DNA from: Roseivivax sediminis
GTDB taxonomy: Bacteria > Pseudomonadota > Alphaproteobacteria > Rhodobacterales > Rhodobacteraceae
DNA: 64,000 nucleotides
Direction: 5' to 3'
Assembly: GCF_900112685.1 (NCBI RefSeq)
Contig: NZ_FOMS01000002.1
Span: forward strand, 1 to 64,000
In this document: positions 46,079 through 54,576 of the stretch, piece after piece
Numbering within the stretch: the first letter of the stretch is position 1
Layout of the letters: each line of letters opens with the position of its first letter
The notes under the pieces: generated by a model
Seen by the model: only the letters and a program-made list of their open reading frames with translations
What the model was told of the DNA's origin: nothing
Databases searched by the model: none
Program-made: the position numbers and the translations under genes

Positions 46079-46651
46079 ATGGCAGACCCGAAGAACGACG
46101 ATTTTCTCGATGACGTGGAAGCCGCCGAAGCCGAGGCGCGCGCCCACGAGACCGAGGAGCCCGATGCCGCGGCGCTCGAAGCGGATGAACTCGAATCGCT
46201 GCGTGCGGAGCGCGACGAATTGCGTGACCGCTTCATGCGCGCGCTGGCCGACGCGGAGAATGCCCGCAAGCGCGCCGACAAGGAACGTCGCGACGCCGAG
46301 AATTACGGCGGCACGCGGCTCGCCCGCGACATGCTGCCCGTGTACGACAATCTCGGCCGGGCACTGGCTGCCGCCGGCGAGACCGAGGGCGAGTCCAACG
46401 CGGCGCTGATCGAAGGCGTGGAGCTGACGCTGAAAGAGCTCTCCAACGTCTTCCACAAGCACGGTATCGAAGAGATCGCGCCGGAAGTGGGCGATAGGTT
46501 CGATCCCAAGCTGCACGAGGCGATGTTCGAGGCGCCGGTGCCGGGCACGAAGGCGGGCGACATCATCCAGGTTTCCGTGGTCGGCTTCATGCTGCACGAC
46601 CGGTTGCTGCGTCCGGCGCAGGTGGGCGTGAGTTCAACCCCGGCGTCGTGA
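46079..46651 (+). CDS. grpE: nucleotide exchange factor GrpE
   Basis: A 190-aa GrpE, cofactor of DnaK. Coiled-coil N-terminal half (AAALEADELESLRAERDEL), RDAENYGGTRLARDMLPVYD, then PEVGDRFDPKLHEAM and VVGFMLHDRLLRPAQVGV. Of two close ATG codons, the second fits AAGGA five bases upstream. dnaK is not in the window. Confidence 0.93.
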   Translation: MADPKNDDFLDDVEAAEAEARAHETEEPDAAALEADELESLRAERDELRDRFMRALADAENARKRADKERRDAENYGGTRLARDMLPVYDNLGRALAAAGETEGESNAALIEGVELTLKELSNVFHKHGIEEIAPEVGDRFDPKLHEAMFEAPVPGTKAGDIIQVSVVGFMLHDRLLRPAQVGVSSTPAS

Positions 46652-46671
46652 TCGTGATCCGTCCGGGCGCA

Positions 46672-46720
46672 CCGGGGGGGCGCTGCCCCCGTCGCCTGCG
46701 GCGCCTCCCCCGGGATATTT
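46672..46720. repeat. GC-rich extragenic repeat/terminator between grpE and mutS
   Basis: Nested inverted repeats: an outer CCGGGGG / CCCCCGG pair around two inner hairpins (GGGGGCGCTGCCCCC and CGCCTGCGGCG), followed by GGATATTTTCGGGCAGATGA. From memory, closely similar elements recur between genes in Rhodobacteraceae genomes. Lying between two convergent genes it probably terminates grpE and mutS transcripts. Confidence 0.6.
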
Positions 46721-46747
46721 TCGGGCAGATGAAACCAGGACCGCGCA

Positions 46748-46763
46748 TGTTTCACGTGGAACG
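46748..46763. other. degenerate parS-like site before mutS
   Basis: TGTTTCACGTGGAACG: 14 of 16 match the ideal site; read on the minus strand CGTTCCACGTGAAACA fits the looser TGTTNCACGTGAAACA consensus except at the first base. It is intergenic, about 11 kb from the predicted oriC. It may bind ParB weakly. Confidence 0.5.
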
Positions 46764-46771
46764 CGCGGGCC

Positions 46772-49405
46772 TCAGCCGGACAAGAGCGCCCGCAACTCGT
46801 AGAGAGCCTGCAGCGCGTCGCGCGGGCTGAGGTCGTCGGGCGACAGGTCGGCGAGGCGTGCCTCCACGGCGGAGGGTCGGTCCGGCGCCGGCGCATCGGC
46901 GACGGCGGCGAAGAGCGGCAGGTCGTCGATGAGGGCCTTGGGAGCGGTCCGGTCTCGCTCTCCCTGTTCCAGGGCTTCGAGCACGGATTTCGCCCGTGCC
47001 ACCACGGCGGGCGGGAGACCTGCAAGTTGCGCTACCTGCACGCCGTAGGATCGGTCGGCGGCACCGGGGCGCACCTCGTGCAGGAAGATCACCTCGCCGT
47101 CCCATTCCTTGACTGCCACAGTGGCATTTCGCACGCCGGGCAGCTTGCCGGCCAGTACCGTCAGTTCGTGGTAATGCGTCGCGAAGAGCCCGCGCACGCG
47201 GTTGACCTCGTGCAGGTGCTCCAGCGTCGCCCAGGCGATGGAGAGCCCGTCATAGGTGGCCGTGCCGCGCCCGATCTCGTCGAGGATTACCAGCGCGCGG
47301 TCGTCGGCCTGGTTCAGGATCGCCGCCGTTTCCACCATCTCGACCATGAACGTGGACCGCCCGCGGGCGAGGTCGTCCGAAGCGCCGACGCGGCTGAAGA
47401 TCTGGCTGACCACGCCGAGATGCGCGGCCCGGGCCGGCACGTAGGCGCCCATCTGCGCCAGTACCGCGATCAGCGCGTTCTGCCGAAGGTAGGTGGATTT
47501 GCCCGCCATGTTCGGGCCGGTGAGCAGCTCCAGCGCGGCGCCATCGGCCTCGGGTTCCAGAGTGCAGTCGTTGGCGATGAACGGATCGCCGCCCTGGTTT
47601 CGCAGCGCCCGTTCCACGACCGGGTGGCGCCCGCCCTCCACCGCGAAGACGCGGCTGTCGTCGACAACCGGCCGGGTCCAGTCCTCCGCGCGCGCGAGCT
47701 CCGCGAGCGCCGTGGCGAGGTCGAATTCCGCCAGCGCCGCCGCCAGCGCTCCGAGCGCGCCCGCCGCGTCGAGGGCCGCGGCACGCAATTCCGCGAACAG
47801 CCGCTTCTCGATCTCCAGCGCCTGCGCCCCGGCATTGAGGATGCGGGTCTCGAGTTCCGACAGCTCCACGGTGGTGAACCGCACCTGGTTTGCGGTGGTT
47901 TGGCGGTGGATGAAGGTCTCGGACAGGGGCGGCGACATCATCCGTTCGGCATGGGTTGCCGTGGTCTCGATGAAGTAGCCCAGCACGTTGTTATGCTTGA
48001 TCTTCAGGGAAGTGACACCGGTATTCTCGCAGTATTCCTTCTGCATGCGGGCGATGACGCTCCGCCCCTCGTCCCGCAGCTCGCGCGCGGCATCGAGATC
48101 GGCGTCGAACCCCGCTGCGACGAAACCGCCGTCCCGCACGAGGAGCGGCGGTTCGGCCACCAGGGCCGCGTCCAGGTGCTCGAGCAGCGCCTCCTGTCCG
48201 GTAAGCGCCGCGCGCTCGGCGGCCAGATGCTCGGGCAGGTTTACGTCACCGAGCGTGCCCGAAAGCGCCTCTGCCTGGGCCAGTGCCCCCCTCAACGCGG
48301 CCAGATCGCGCGGGCCGGCCCGATCGAGCGACAAGCGCGACAGCGCGCGTTCGAGGTCGGGCACCGCCCGGAGCGCGCTGCGCACCGCCTCGGCGCACCC
48401 TGGTGCCCCGAGCGCCCAGTCCACCGCCGCCTGCCGCCCGTGGATCGTCGGCAGATCGCAGGACGGCGCCGAAAGCCGCCGCTCCAGCAGGCGCGCGCCA
48501 CCCGCGGTCACCGTCCGGTCGATGACAGACAGGAGCGATCCGGCGCGGCCCCCGGCCATGCCGTGCGTCAGTTCAAGGTTGCGCCGCGTGGCCGCGTCGA
48601 TCTGCAGAAGGCGCGAGACCGCGTCGCGCCGCGGCGGCCGCAGGAGCGGCAGCTTGCCCTTCTGCGTAATGTCCAGATAGTCGACCACGGCGCCCATCGC
48701 CGACAGTTCCGCGCGTCCGAAGCTGCCGAAGGGCTCCAGGCTCGCCACGTTGTAGAGCGTGCGCAGTCGCCCCTCCGCGCTGCCGGAATCGAAGGAGGCG
48801 CGCCCGAGCGACGTGGGCGTCAGCCCCAGATCGTCCAAGACCGGGCGCAGCGCGGCTTCGCCGGCCTCGGTCATCAGAACTTCGGAGGGGGCGAGCCGGG
48901 CCAGCTCCGCGCCGATACGGGCCTGCGCCAGGGGCATCGCGTGGAATGCGCCGGTGGAGATGTCGCACCAGGCAAGCGCCCAGTCGCCGCGCACATCGGC
49001 CAGCGCCACCAGGTAGTTGTGCCGCCGCGCCTCCAGCAGCGTCTCCTCGGTCAGGGTGCCGGGGGTGACGAGCCGCACGACCTCGCGCCGGACCACCGAC
49101 TTGGCGCCGCGTTTCTTCGCCTCCGTGGGGCTTTCCATCTGCTCGCACACGGCGACGCGGAAGCCCTTGCGGATGAGCGTCAGAAGGTACCCCTCGGCGG
49201 CATGGACCGGAACGCCGCACATCGGGATGTCGTCGCCGGCATGCTTGCCACGCTTGGTCAGCGCGATGTCGAGCGCCTCGGCCGCCGCTGCCGCGTCGTC
49301 GAAGAACAGCTCGTAGAAATCGCCCATCCTGTAGAACAGCAGCGCATCGGGGTGCTCCGCCTTGATCTCCAGGTATTGCGCCATCATCGGCGTTGCCGCG
49401 GTCAT
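46772..49405 (-). CDS. mutS: DNA mismatch repair protein MutS
   Basis: An 877-aa MutS. Mismatch-binding [11 protein letters not shown] near residue 30, connector and clamp domains, ATPase motif [14 protein letters not shown], Walker [17 protein letters not shown] and signature [14 protein letters not shown]. The start is the ATG with GGAGG five bases upstream, giving [14 protein letters not shown]. It stands alone; the ppa-like gene lies 91 bp upstream on the same strand. Confidence 0.96.
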   Translation of the reverse strand: MTAATPMMAQYLEIKAEHPDALLFYRMGDFYELFFDDAAAAAEALDIALTKRGKHAGDDIPMCGVPVHAAEGYLLTLIRKGFRVAVCEQMESPTEAKKRGAKSVVRREVVRLVTPGTLTEETLLEARRHNYLVALADVRGDWALAWCDISTGAFHAMPLAQARIGAELARLAPSEVLMTEAGEAALRPVLDDLGLTPTSLGRASFDSGSAEGRLRTLYNVASLEPFGSFGRAELSAMGAVVDYLDITQKGKLPLLRPPRRDAVSRLLQIDAATRRNLELTHGMAGGRAGSLLSVIDRTVTAGGARLLERRLSAPSCDLPTIHGRQAAVDWALGAPGCAEAVRSALRAVPDLERALSRLSLDRAGPRDLAALRGALAQAEALSGTLGDVNLPEHLAAERAALTGQEALLEHLDAALVAEPPLLVRDGGFVAAGFDADLDAARELRDEGRSVIARMQKEYCENTGVTSLKIKHNNVLGYFIETTATHAERMMSPPLSETFIHRQTTANQVRFTTVELSELETRILNAGAQALEIEKRLFAELRAAALDAAGALGALAAALAEFDLATALAELARAEDWTRPVVDDSRVFAVEGGRHPVVERALRNQGGDPFIANDCTLEPEADGAALELLTGPNMAGKSTYLRQNALIAVLAQMGAYVPARAAHLGVVSQIFSRVGASDDLARGRSTFMVEMVETAAILNQADDRALVILDEIGRGTATYDGLSIAWATLEHLHEVNRVRGLFATHYHELTVLAGKLPGVRNATVAVKEWDGEVIFLHEVRPGAADRSYGVQVAQLAGLPPAVVARAKSVLEALEQGERDRTAPKALIDDLPLFAAVADAPAPDRPSAVEARLADLSPDDLSPRDALQALYELRALLSG

Positions 49406-49496
49406 GCCTGCCTCCGCTTCCTCGGGCGCGGACAGTAGACCGGCGCCGGATGCTGCGAAAGCGGGTATTGGCCGGGCCGAGCCCGCGCGGCCCGCG

Positions 49497-50030
49497 TCAG
49501 CGCCCGCGGTGACGCTCTTCGGCTGCTTCGAGCATCGCCATCGCCTCGTCCTTCTCGCCACGGCCGACCAGGCGGAAGGGCCGCTCGATCATGCGGTTGT
49601 ACGTGTCGAAGAACTCCTCGATGTCCCAGGCAAAGCCGTGGCGCATCTCGGACATCGTCTCGACGCCTTCGTAGATCCGCGACATGTTGGCGATGGCCAC
49701 GATGCGGTCGTTGCGGGCCATCGTGCCGTCCTCGTCGTTCTCCATCTTCAGGACGCCGATCAGCCGCGCGTCGATCAGCGCACCGGCGGGCAACCCGCCG
49801 GCGGTGACCAGCATGATGTCGAGCGCGTCGCCGTCCTCGGCCAGGGTGGCGGGCACGAAGCCGAAGGAAAACGGAAAGGTCACGCCCTCGGGAAGCTCCA
49901 GAGCGATGCGGAACAGGCCGCTGTCGTCGATGTCGAATTTGTGTCGGCTGCCCTTGGGTGTTTCGATGAAGACGTTGACGGCGCCGTCCCGGGTACGGGA
50001 CGGAACGGATCGGATCGCGGTGCTGAACAT
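49497..50030 (-). CDS. divergent inorganic pyrophosphatase family protein
   Basis: A 177-aa protein of the family I inorganic diphosphatase fold: [38 protein letters not shown] and [12 protein letters not shown] are recognizable. The metal-binding trio D66, D68 and D71 and the further Asp at 99 are kept. Differences from the E. coli enzyme: no residue matches Arg43, Tyr55 is Phe, and the second Asp of the D97/D102 pair lies nine rather than five residues on (D108), with Arg instead of Lys104. Activity is therefore in doubt. AGGAG precedes the ATG by six bases. Confidence 0.78.
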   Translation of the reverse strand: MFSTAIRSVPSRTRDGAVNVFIETPKGSRHKFDIDDSGLFRIALELPEGVTFPFSFGFVPATLAEDGDALDIMLVTAGGLPAGALIDARLIGVLKMENDEDGTMARNDRIVAIANMSRIYEGVETMSEMRHGFAWDIEEFFDTYNRMIERPFRLVGRGEKDEAMAMLEAAEERHRGR

Positions 50031-50158
50031 CGGGCACTCCTTGGTGGCGGGTCCGGACCGCAGGTAGCGCGCCGCGCGTCTTTTTCAGCCGGTTCCGGCT
50101 GGTCGCACATGCCGTGCCTCGATAGAAGGATATGCCCGGATCTGAAAGGAGAGGCGTA

Positions 50159-51034
50159 ATGACCATCTGGAACCTCGGGTCGATCAACGCCGACCTCGTC
50201 TATCATGTCCCGCACCTGCCCGGACCGGGTGAGACGCTGGAAGCGCGGTCGTTGTCGCACGGGCTGGGCGGCAAGGGCGCGAACATGTCGGTGGCTGCGG
50301 CGCGGGCTGCGGCGCGCGTGGTTCACCTGGGGGCCGTCGGGAAGGACGGGACCTGGATGGTCGATCGGCTGCTGGAATACGGTGTGGATACGCGGTGTAT
50401 ACGCAGCGTCGGACCGACCTCCGGCCATGCGATCATCGCCGTGGACGATGCAGGCGAGAACCTCATAGTCATTCATGGCGGCGCCAATCGCGCCATCGAG
50501 GCCGGCGCCCTCTTCGCCGACATGGATGGCGCGGCGCGCGGCGACTGGTTCCTGACCCAGAACGAGACCAGCGCCCAGGCGGAGGCGGCAGAGATCGCCA
50601 AGTCGCGCGGGCTGCGCGTCGCCTATGCGGCCGCGCCCTTCGACGCGGGTGCGGCGCGCGCGATGTTGCCGTTTCTCGACCTGCTCGTCCTGAACGCGGT
50701 CGAGGCGGCACAGCTCGAGGAGGCGACAGGGCAGGGGATCGACACGCTCGGCATCACGGACGTGGTCGTCACCCTCGGGGGCCGGGGGTGCCGCTGGATC
50801 GCGCACGGCGCCGACCCGATCGAGATCCCGGCGCTGCCGGTCACGCCGGTCGACACCACCGGGGCCGGCGACACGTTCACCGGGTACCTCGTAGCGGGGC
50901 TCGATCGCGGCCTGCCGATGGAGCAGGCGCTCACGCTTGCCACCCGGGCCGCGGCGCTGATGGTCACGCGCGCCGGCACCGCCGACGTGATCCCCGACCT
51001 CAAGGAGATCGAGGATGTCGCATTCGGGCCCTGA
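50159..51034 (+). CDS. PfkB-family (ribokinase-like) sugar kinase
   Basis: A 291-aa kinase of the ribokinase family. NINADLVYHVPHLPGPGETL-like start (GSINADLVYHV), GGKGANMSVAAARA, VLNAVEAAQLEEATG, and the catalytic DTTGAGDTFTGYL. The substrate is unclear; ribose is possible but the usual rbs transport genes are absent. AGGAG lies seven bases before the ATG. It converges with msrA, 3 bp apart. Confidence 0.9.
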   Translation: MTIWNLGSINADLVYHVPHLPGPGETLEARSLSHGLGGKGANMSVAAARAAARVVHLGAVGKDGTWMVDRLLEYGVDTRCIRSVGPTSGHAIIAVDDAGENLIVIHGGANRAIEAGALFADMDGAARGDWFLTQNETSAQAEAAEIAKSRGLRVAYAAAPFDAGAARAMLPFLDLLVLNAVEAAQLEEATGQGIDTLGITDVVVTLGGRGCRWIAHGADPIEIPALPVTPVDTTGAGDTFTGYLVAGLDRGLPMEQALTLATRAAALMVTRAGTADVIPDLKEIEDVAFGP

Positions 51035-51037
51035 GCC

Positions 51038-51676
51038 TCAGACGAAGGGCGCGTTCGCCCCCCACAGCTCGCGCACCCGCTCATCGCGGCGACAGCCCTC
51101 GCGGTAGCGCTTGTAGGCGTCCGCGCGGTCGATCCAGCCGAAGCGGGTGAGCGTGCGCTCGTCGCTCTTGTAGTAGTCCTGGTGGTAGTCCTCGGCGTCG
51201 TAGAAGGTGCCGGCGTCCAGGATCGGTGTGACGATCTCCTGCCCGAGCTCCGATTGCGCGGCGCGCTTGGCGGCCTCGGCTTCGGCCCGCGCCTCCGGCC
51301 CGTCGACGAAGATCGCGGTGCGGTAGCTGTCGCCACGGTCGCAGAACTGCCCGCCCGCGTCCGTCGGGTCGATGGAGCGGAAGAACATGTCGTAGAGTTG
51401 CCGGCGCGAGATCTTGGCGGGATCGAAGGTGATCTCCGCCGCCTCGTAATGTCCGGTGCCCCCGGCCGTCACCTGTTTGTAGGTTGGGTCGGCCAGATCG
51501 CCGCCGGTATAGCCCGAGACGACCTCGCTTACCCCCTCGACGCGCTCGAAATCGGCCTCGACGCACCAGAAGCAGCCACCGGCGACGGTGATCTCGGCGG
51601 CGCCGGCGGCGCTGCCGAGGCCGAGGGCACAGACGGCGCCAAGGGCGCCGCGGCGCAGGATGTTCGGGATGTTCAT
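51038..51676 (-). CDS. msrA: exported peptide-methionine (S)-S-oxide reductase MsrA
   Basis: A 212-aa MsrA with an N-terminal signal segment (LRRGALGAVCALGLGSAAGA), so it is probably periplasmic, unlike the usual cytosolic MsrA. Catalytic AGGCFWCVEADFERVEGV, GYTGGDLADPTYKQV, TGHYEA and FFRSIDPTDAGGQFCDRG. Recycling cysteines may be the one in QFCDRG and EGCRRD. It could protect exported quinoproteins from oxidation (inference). AGGAG precedes the ATG. Confidence 0.93.
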   Translation of the reverse strand: MNIPNILRRGALGAVCALGLGSAAGAAEITVAGGCFWCVEADFERVEGVSEVVSGYTGGDLADPTYKQVTAGGTGHYEAAEITFDPAKISRRQLYDMFFRSIDPTDAGGQFCDRGDSYRTAIFVDGPEARAEAEAAKRAAQSELGQEIVTPILDAGTFYDAEDYHQDYYKSDERTLTRFGWIDRADAYKRYREGCRRDERVRELWGANAPFV

Positions 51677-51774
51677 GGTGACTCTCCTCTCCGGAACTTG
51701 CCGAAAAGGGTGGGGCGCGCCGGCCGACCCGGCAAGCGCGCGCCCCGCACGGTCACGCGAAGATGAAGCCCGTG

Positions 51775-52065
51775 TCAGTGCGTGTAGGCGCCACGGGGTT
51801 CGAGATCGTCGAGCAGGATCGCGGCAAGGTCCTGCAACCGGCCGGCTTCCTCTTCGCTCAGTCCGTTGCGTCCGGTGAGCTTCTTGCAGAGCGTTCGGAA
51901 GGTCGCCTGGTTGCCACGGCGCGGCGTAGGGTCCGCCTCGAACGGGCGCGACGAGGGCGGCAGCGACAGAAGCCGTTTCGCAGACTGGCGCACGCGGTTG
52001 CGGCACAGCGCGCTCTGCGGCACGGATGCGATAAGGGCGATATCCATGAGCAGGTTGTTGGTCAT
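51775..52065 (-). CDS. small protein of unknown function, copy A of a tandem pair
   Basis: A 96-aa protein not recognized. It begins MTNNLLMDIALIASVPQSAL; the core RNRVRQSAKRLLSLPPSSRPF, then FRTLCKKLTGRN and EAGRLQDLAAILLDDLEPR, is shared along its whole length with copy B at 52420-52716. Two Cys (ALCRN and TLCKK) are kept in both. It is basic in the middle and helical at the end. GGAGA precedes the ATG by nine bases. The conserved 90-nt leader and hairpin are also shared. Probably a cytoplasmic or membrane-associated small protein; no function known. Confidence 0.68.
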   Translation of the reverse strand: MTNNLLMDIALIASVPQSALCRNRVRQSAKRLLSLPPSSRPFEADPTPRRGNQATFRTLCKKLTGRNGLSEEEAGRLQDLAAILLDDLEPRGAYTH

Positions 52066-52165
52066 ATTTTCAGGTCTCCGCAACGTGCCCGATCTGGTTC
52101 TGTCGGGCTTTGGTTGTTTTTTATTTTTCTTAAATCTGCGGAGAGTTGTATATACGGGGATCCCC
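52066..52165 (-). promoter_or_regulatory. leader A: inverted repeat and UTR hairpin of the small gene
   Basis: From its far end: GGGGATCCCC (52156-52165), adjoining GTATATAC, then an AT-rich run and a hairpin CCCGA...TCGGG (about 52087-52106), then GGAGA and the start. The inverted repeat begins 91 bp from the start codon, as in leader B. Confidence 0.55.
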
Positions 52166-52239
52166 TAGGTGCGGTTCCAATAAGGCAACGATGCCCGCTT
52201 TGGAGCGTTACAAGTGCGGGCATGGAAACGTGATTCTGA

Positions 52240-52376
52240 CGCGCATCAGCACCAGTGGCCCGATTTTCGCGCCGCTCGGGGACGAACCGGGCGTCCGGGC
52301 ATCTGGCGCAGGGCCACGCCGCGCTTCCTGCCGGGGGGTGAGTCGCGAGAGGGTTGTCGTGCCGATGCGCGCGGCG
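52240..52376 (-). pseudogene. decayed copy of the htpX 3' end
   Basis: About 137 bp that resemble the 3' end of htpX (about 52890-53030), displaced by 651-652 bp. The best match is GGGGTGAGTCGCGA plus GGTTGTCGTG and GATGCGCG, the code for the [11 protein letters not shown] region. It is broken by many changes and one or more indels, and has no start. It came with the tandem duplication of the small gene. Confidence 0.6.
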
Positions 52377-52419
52377 GCCGGGTCCGCCGCAACGCGACCG
52401 CCCACCGATGCAACGCCTG

Positions 52420-52716
52420 TCAGTCCTCTTTGGCAAGGCGGGGTTGCAGGTCCTCGAGCAGCGCCGCGGCCAGATCCTGAAGCCGGTCGGCCTCCGCGGG
52501 ATCAAGTGCGTTTCGGCTGGCGACTTTCCTGCAAATTGTACGGAAGGACGGCTGGCCCGAGCGGCGCTCCGTCGTGTCGGCGTCGAAGGCGCGTGACGTT
52601 GGCGGCAAGGCCACCAGCCGCCTGGCCGATTGACGCACGCGGTTGCGGCACAGCGCAGTGGCCGGGACTGACGCGATGAGCGCGATGTCCATCAGCATGA
52701 GCATGTGGTTGGTCAA
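52420..52716 (-). CDS. small protein of unknown function, copy B of a tandem pair
   Basis: A 98-aa paralogue of copy A, not recognized. I chose a TTG start (TTG ACC AAC CAC) since it aligns with the ATG ACC AAC AAC of copy A, has GGAGA eight bases upstream, and lies exactly 91 bp from the inverted repeat as in copy A. The frame stays open upstream to an ATG at 52806, but that would run into the leader. Core: MDIALIASVPATALCRNRVRQS and FRTICRKVASRN in pieces, EADRLQDLAAALLEDLQPR. Substitutions keep the frame and the same residues, so both copies appear under selection. Confidence 0.68.
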   Translation of the reverse strand: MTNHMLMLMDIALIASVPATALCRNRVRQSARRLVALPPTSRAFDADTTERRSGQPSFRTICRKVASRNALDPAEADRLQDLAAALLEDLQPRLAKED

Positions 52717-52816
52717 GGTGGTCGTCTCCGTAGCGAACCCGACCTGATCTTGTCGGGCTGCATGCATGCCCAACATTTCGTGAATCCGGGTCTGAAAGTC
52801 AGACACGGGGAACCCC
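52717..52816 (-). promoter_or_regulatory. leader B: inverted repeat and UTR hairpin of the small gene
   Basis: Homologous to leader A: GGGGAACCCC (52807-52816) next to TATACGG, a hairpin CCCGAC...GTCGGG (about 52738-52757), then GGAGA and TTG start. The hairpin stem has matching changes on both sides (CCCGA/TCGGG in A, CCCGAC/GTCGGG in B). Confidence 0.55.
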
Positions 52817-52896
52817 TATACGGAGTTTCAGCTTTGTGACGTTTGTTTGAGCCCGAGCGCCATTCTTGGACGGCCGCGCCACTATTCAGGCGCTGA

Positions 52897-53775
52897 TCAG
52901 CCCCAGGGCCCAGTTTTCGACGCTGTTTGGGGGTAGCCCGCCTGGCCCGCCATCTCGCGCAGTGCGGCGACGCGATTCTCGGTCGCGGGGTGAGTCGCGA
53001 AGAGGTTGTCGTGGCGATGCGCGTGGAGCGGATTCACGATGAACATGTGCGCTGTCGCCGGGTTGCGTTCTGCCGAGTCGTTGTCGATCCGCGCCGCCCC
53101 AGCCTGGATTCGCTGCAACGCGGACGCAAGCCAGAGCGGGTTGCCGCAGATCTCCGCGCCGGCCTTGTCCGCGGCGTATTCGCGCGTGCGGCTGATGGCC
53201 ATCTGCACCAGCGCCGCCGCCAGCGGGGCGAGGATCATCATCAGGATCGCGCCGACGATACCGAGCCCACCCTCGCGCCGTCCGCCGAAGAACAGCGCGA
53301 AGTTGGCGAGCATGGAGATCGCCCCGGCGAAGGTGGCGGTGACGGTCATGATCGCCGTGTCGCGGTTGCGAATATGCGCCAGCTCGTGCGCCACGACGCC
53401 GGCCAGTTCCTCGCGACTGAGGGTCTGCATCAGGCCGGAGGTCACCGCGACGGCGGCGTTGTGCGGGTCGCGCCCGGTGGCAAACGCGTTCGGCTGCGGG
53501 GTGTCGATGATGTAGACCGCCGGCATCGGCAGGCCGGCATTCTTCGCCAAGTCGCGCACCATCTGGGGCAGGCCGGAGCGGTCGTTCGGCCCGACGGGCT
53601 GCGCGTTGTGCATCCGCAGGATCATCCGGTCGGAATTCCACCAGGAGAAGGCGTTCATCCCGGCGGCGACCACAAGCGCGATAAGCATGCCACCCGTCCC
53701 GGCCAGCAGGTAGCCGAGCCCGAGGAAAAGGGCCGTCATCGCGGCCATCAGCATTGCCGTCTTCACGTAGCCCAT
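52897..53775 (-). CDS. htpX: membrane zinc metalloprotease HtpX
   Basis: A 292-aa membrane protease for misfolded membrane proteins. Two N-terminal transmembrane segments (about 8-48), the zinc motif HELAH with RNRDT following, two more segments, and the second zinc ligand in [11 protein letters not shown]. The start is ATG with GTGGAG seven bases upstream. A decayed duplicate of its 3' end lies at 52240-52376. It stands at the head of the minus-strand run after which the small genes lie. Confidence 0.95.
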   Translation of the reverse strand: MGYVKTAMLMAAMTALFLGLGYLLAGTGGMLIALVVAAGMNAFSWWNSDRMILRMHNAQPVGPNDRSGLPQMVRDLAKNAGLPMPAVYIIDTPQPNAFATGRDPHNAAVAVTSGLMQTLSREELAGVVAHELAHIRNRDTAIMTVTATFAGAISMLANFALFFGGRREGGLGIVGAILMMILAPLAAALVQMAISRTREYAADKAGAEICGNPLWLASALQRIQAGAARIDNDSAERNPATAHMFIVNPLHAHRHDNLFATHPATENRVAALREMAGQAGYPQTASKTGPWG

Positions 53776-53835
53776 TGCGGCACTCCACCTGTCACGAGGG
53801 GGATATAGGGACGCCGGGCGCCCCCGCAATATCGC

Positions 53836-54576
53836 TCAGAATGCGACGAGCGAGAGCCAGCCGCCGACCTCTGCCACCCGCTGCACGGCGCCAAGCACGT
53901 CGCCCGTCTGCCCGCCGATCCGGCGCATCGCGCGGTGGGCGACGGCAGCGGCGGCAAGGGCCTGCACCAGCGCCGAGGCAAGCGCCGCCGGACCGAGTGC
54001 GAGGCCGAGACCCACGGCCAGCGCCGCGCCGGCGAGCCCCGCGCGGCCAAGCCCGCCGCCCGCCGACTGGCCGAGCCCGTCCGTCCGCGCCGCCGGCAGC
54101 CACGCCGACACGCCGAGCATGGCCAGCCGGCTCGTCACCGAGAGAAAGAGGAAAGCGAGGAGGGGGGCTCCCCGGTCGAAGCCTGCGAGCGCCGAGGCCT
54201 CCAGCCCCACGGCGAGGATCAGCGCGAGCACGCCGTAACTGCCGATCCGGCTGTCGCGCATGATCTCCAGGCAATGCGCCCGGTCCCGCCCGCCGCCTAG
54301 CCCGTCGGCCAGATCCGCCAGCCCGTCGTGGTGCAGCGCGCCAGTCGCCAGTGCCATCGCGCCTACCGCAAGCAGGGCCGCCGCCAGCGCCGGCAACCCG
54401 GCGGTGATCGCCAGCCCCTGCGCCGCCCAGCCGATCGCGCCGATGGGCAGGCCGGCCAAAGGGTAGGCCCAGCGCGCCTGCGCGAGCGTGGGCGCGGGGT
54501 CGGTCAGCCGCCCCGCCGGCAGGCGGGTCAGCAGCATGACGGCCAGCTGCAGCTCCGCGAGGCGGGTGCGGATCAT
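53836..54576 (-). CDS. cobS: adenosylcobinamide-GDP ribazoletransferase (CobS/CobV)
   Basis: A 246-aa integral membrane enzyme that joins adenosylcobinamide-GDP and alpha-ribazole. Marks: [43 protein letters not shown] and [16 protein letters not shown]. Many transmembrane helices. It ends the cobU-cobT-cobS run; the ATG overlaps the cobT stop. Confidence 0.92.
   Translation of the reverse strand: MIRTRLAELQLAVMLLTRLPAGRLTDPAPTLAQARWAYPLAGLPIGAIGWAAQGLAITAGLPALAAALLAVGAMALATGALHHDGLADLADGLGGGRDRAHCLEIMRDSRIGSYGVLALILAVGLEASALAGFDRGAPLLAFLFLSVTSRLAMLGVSAWLPAARTDGLGQSAGGGLGRAGLAGAALAVGLGLALGPAALASALVQALAAAAVAHRAMRRIGGQTGDVLGAVQRVAEVGGWLSLVAF

Noticed and set aside
47027-49438. 803-codon open frame antisense to mutS
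   Set aside because: Low-complexity Arg/His-rich translation; it mirrors the mutS codons and has no recognizable motif.
52371-52390. GCGGCGG/CCGCCGC hairpin after small gene B as a terminator
   Set aside because: The stem is good, but there is no T-tract in the reading direction and it lies at the edge of the htpX remnant, so its role cannot be supported.
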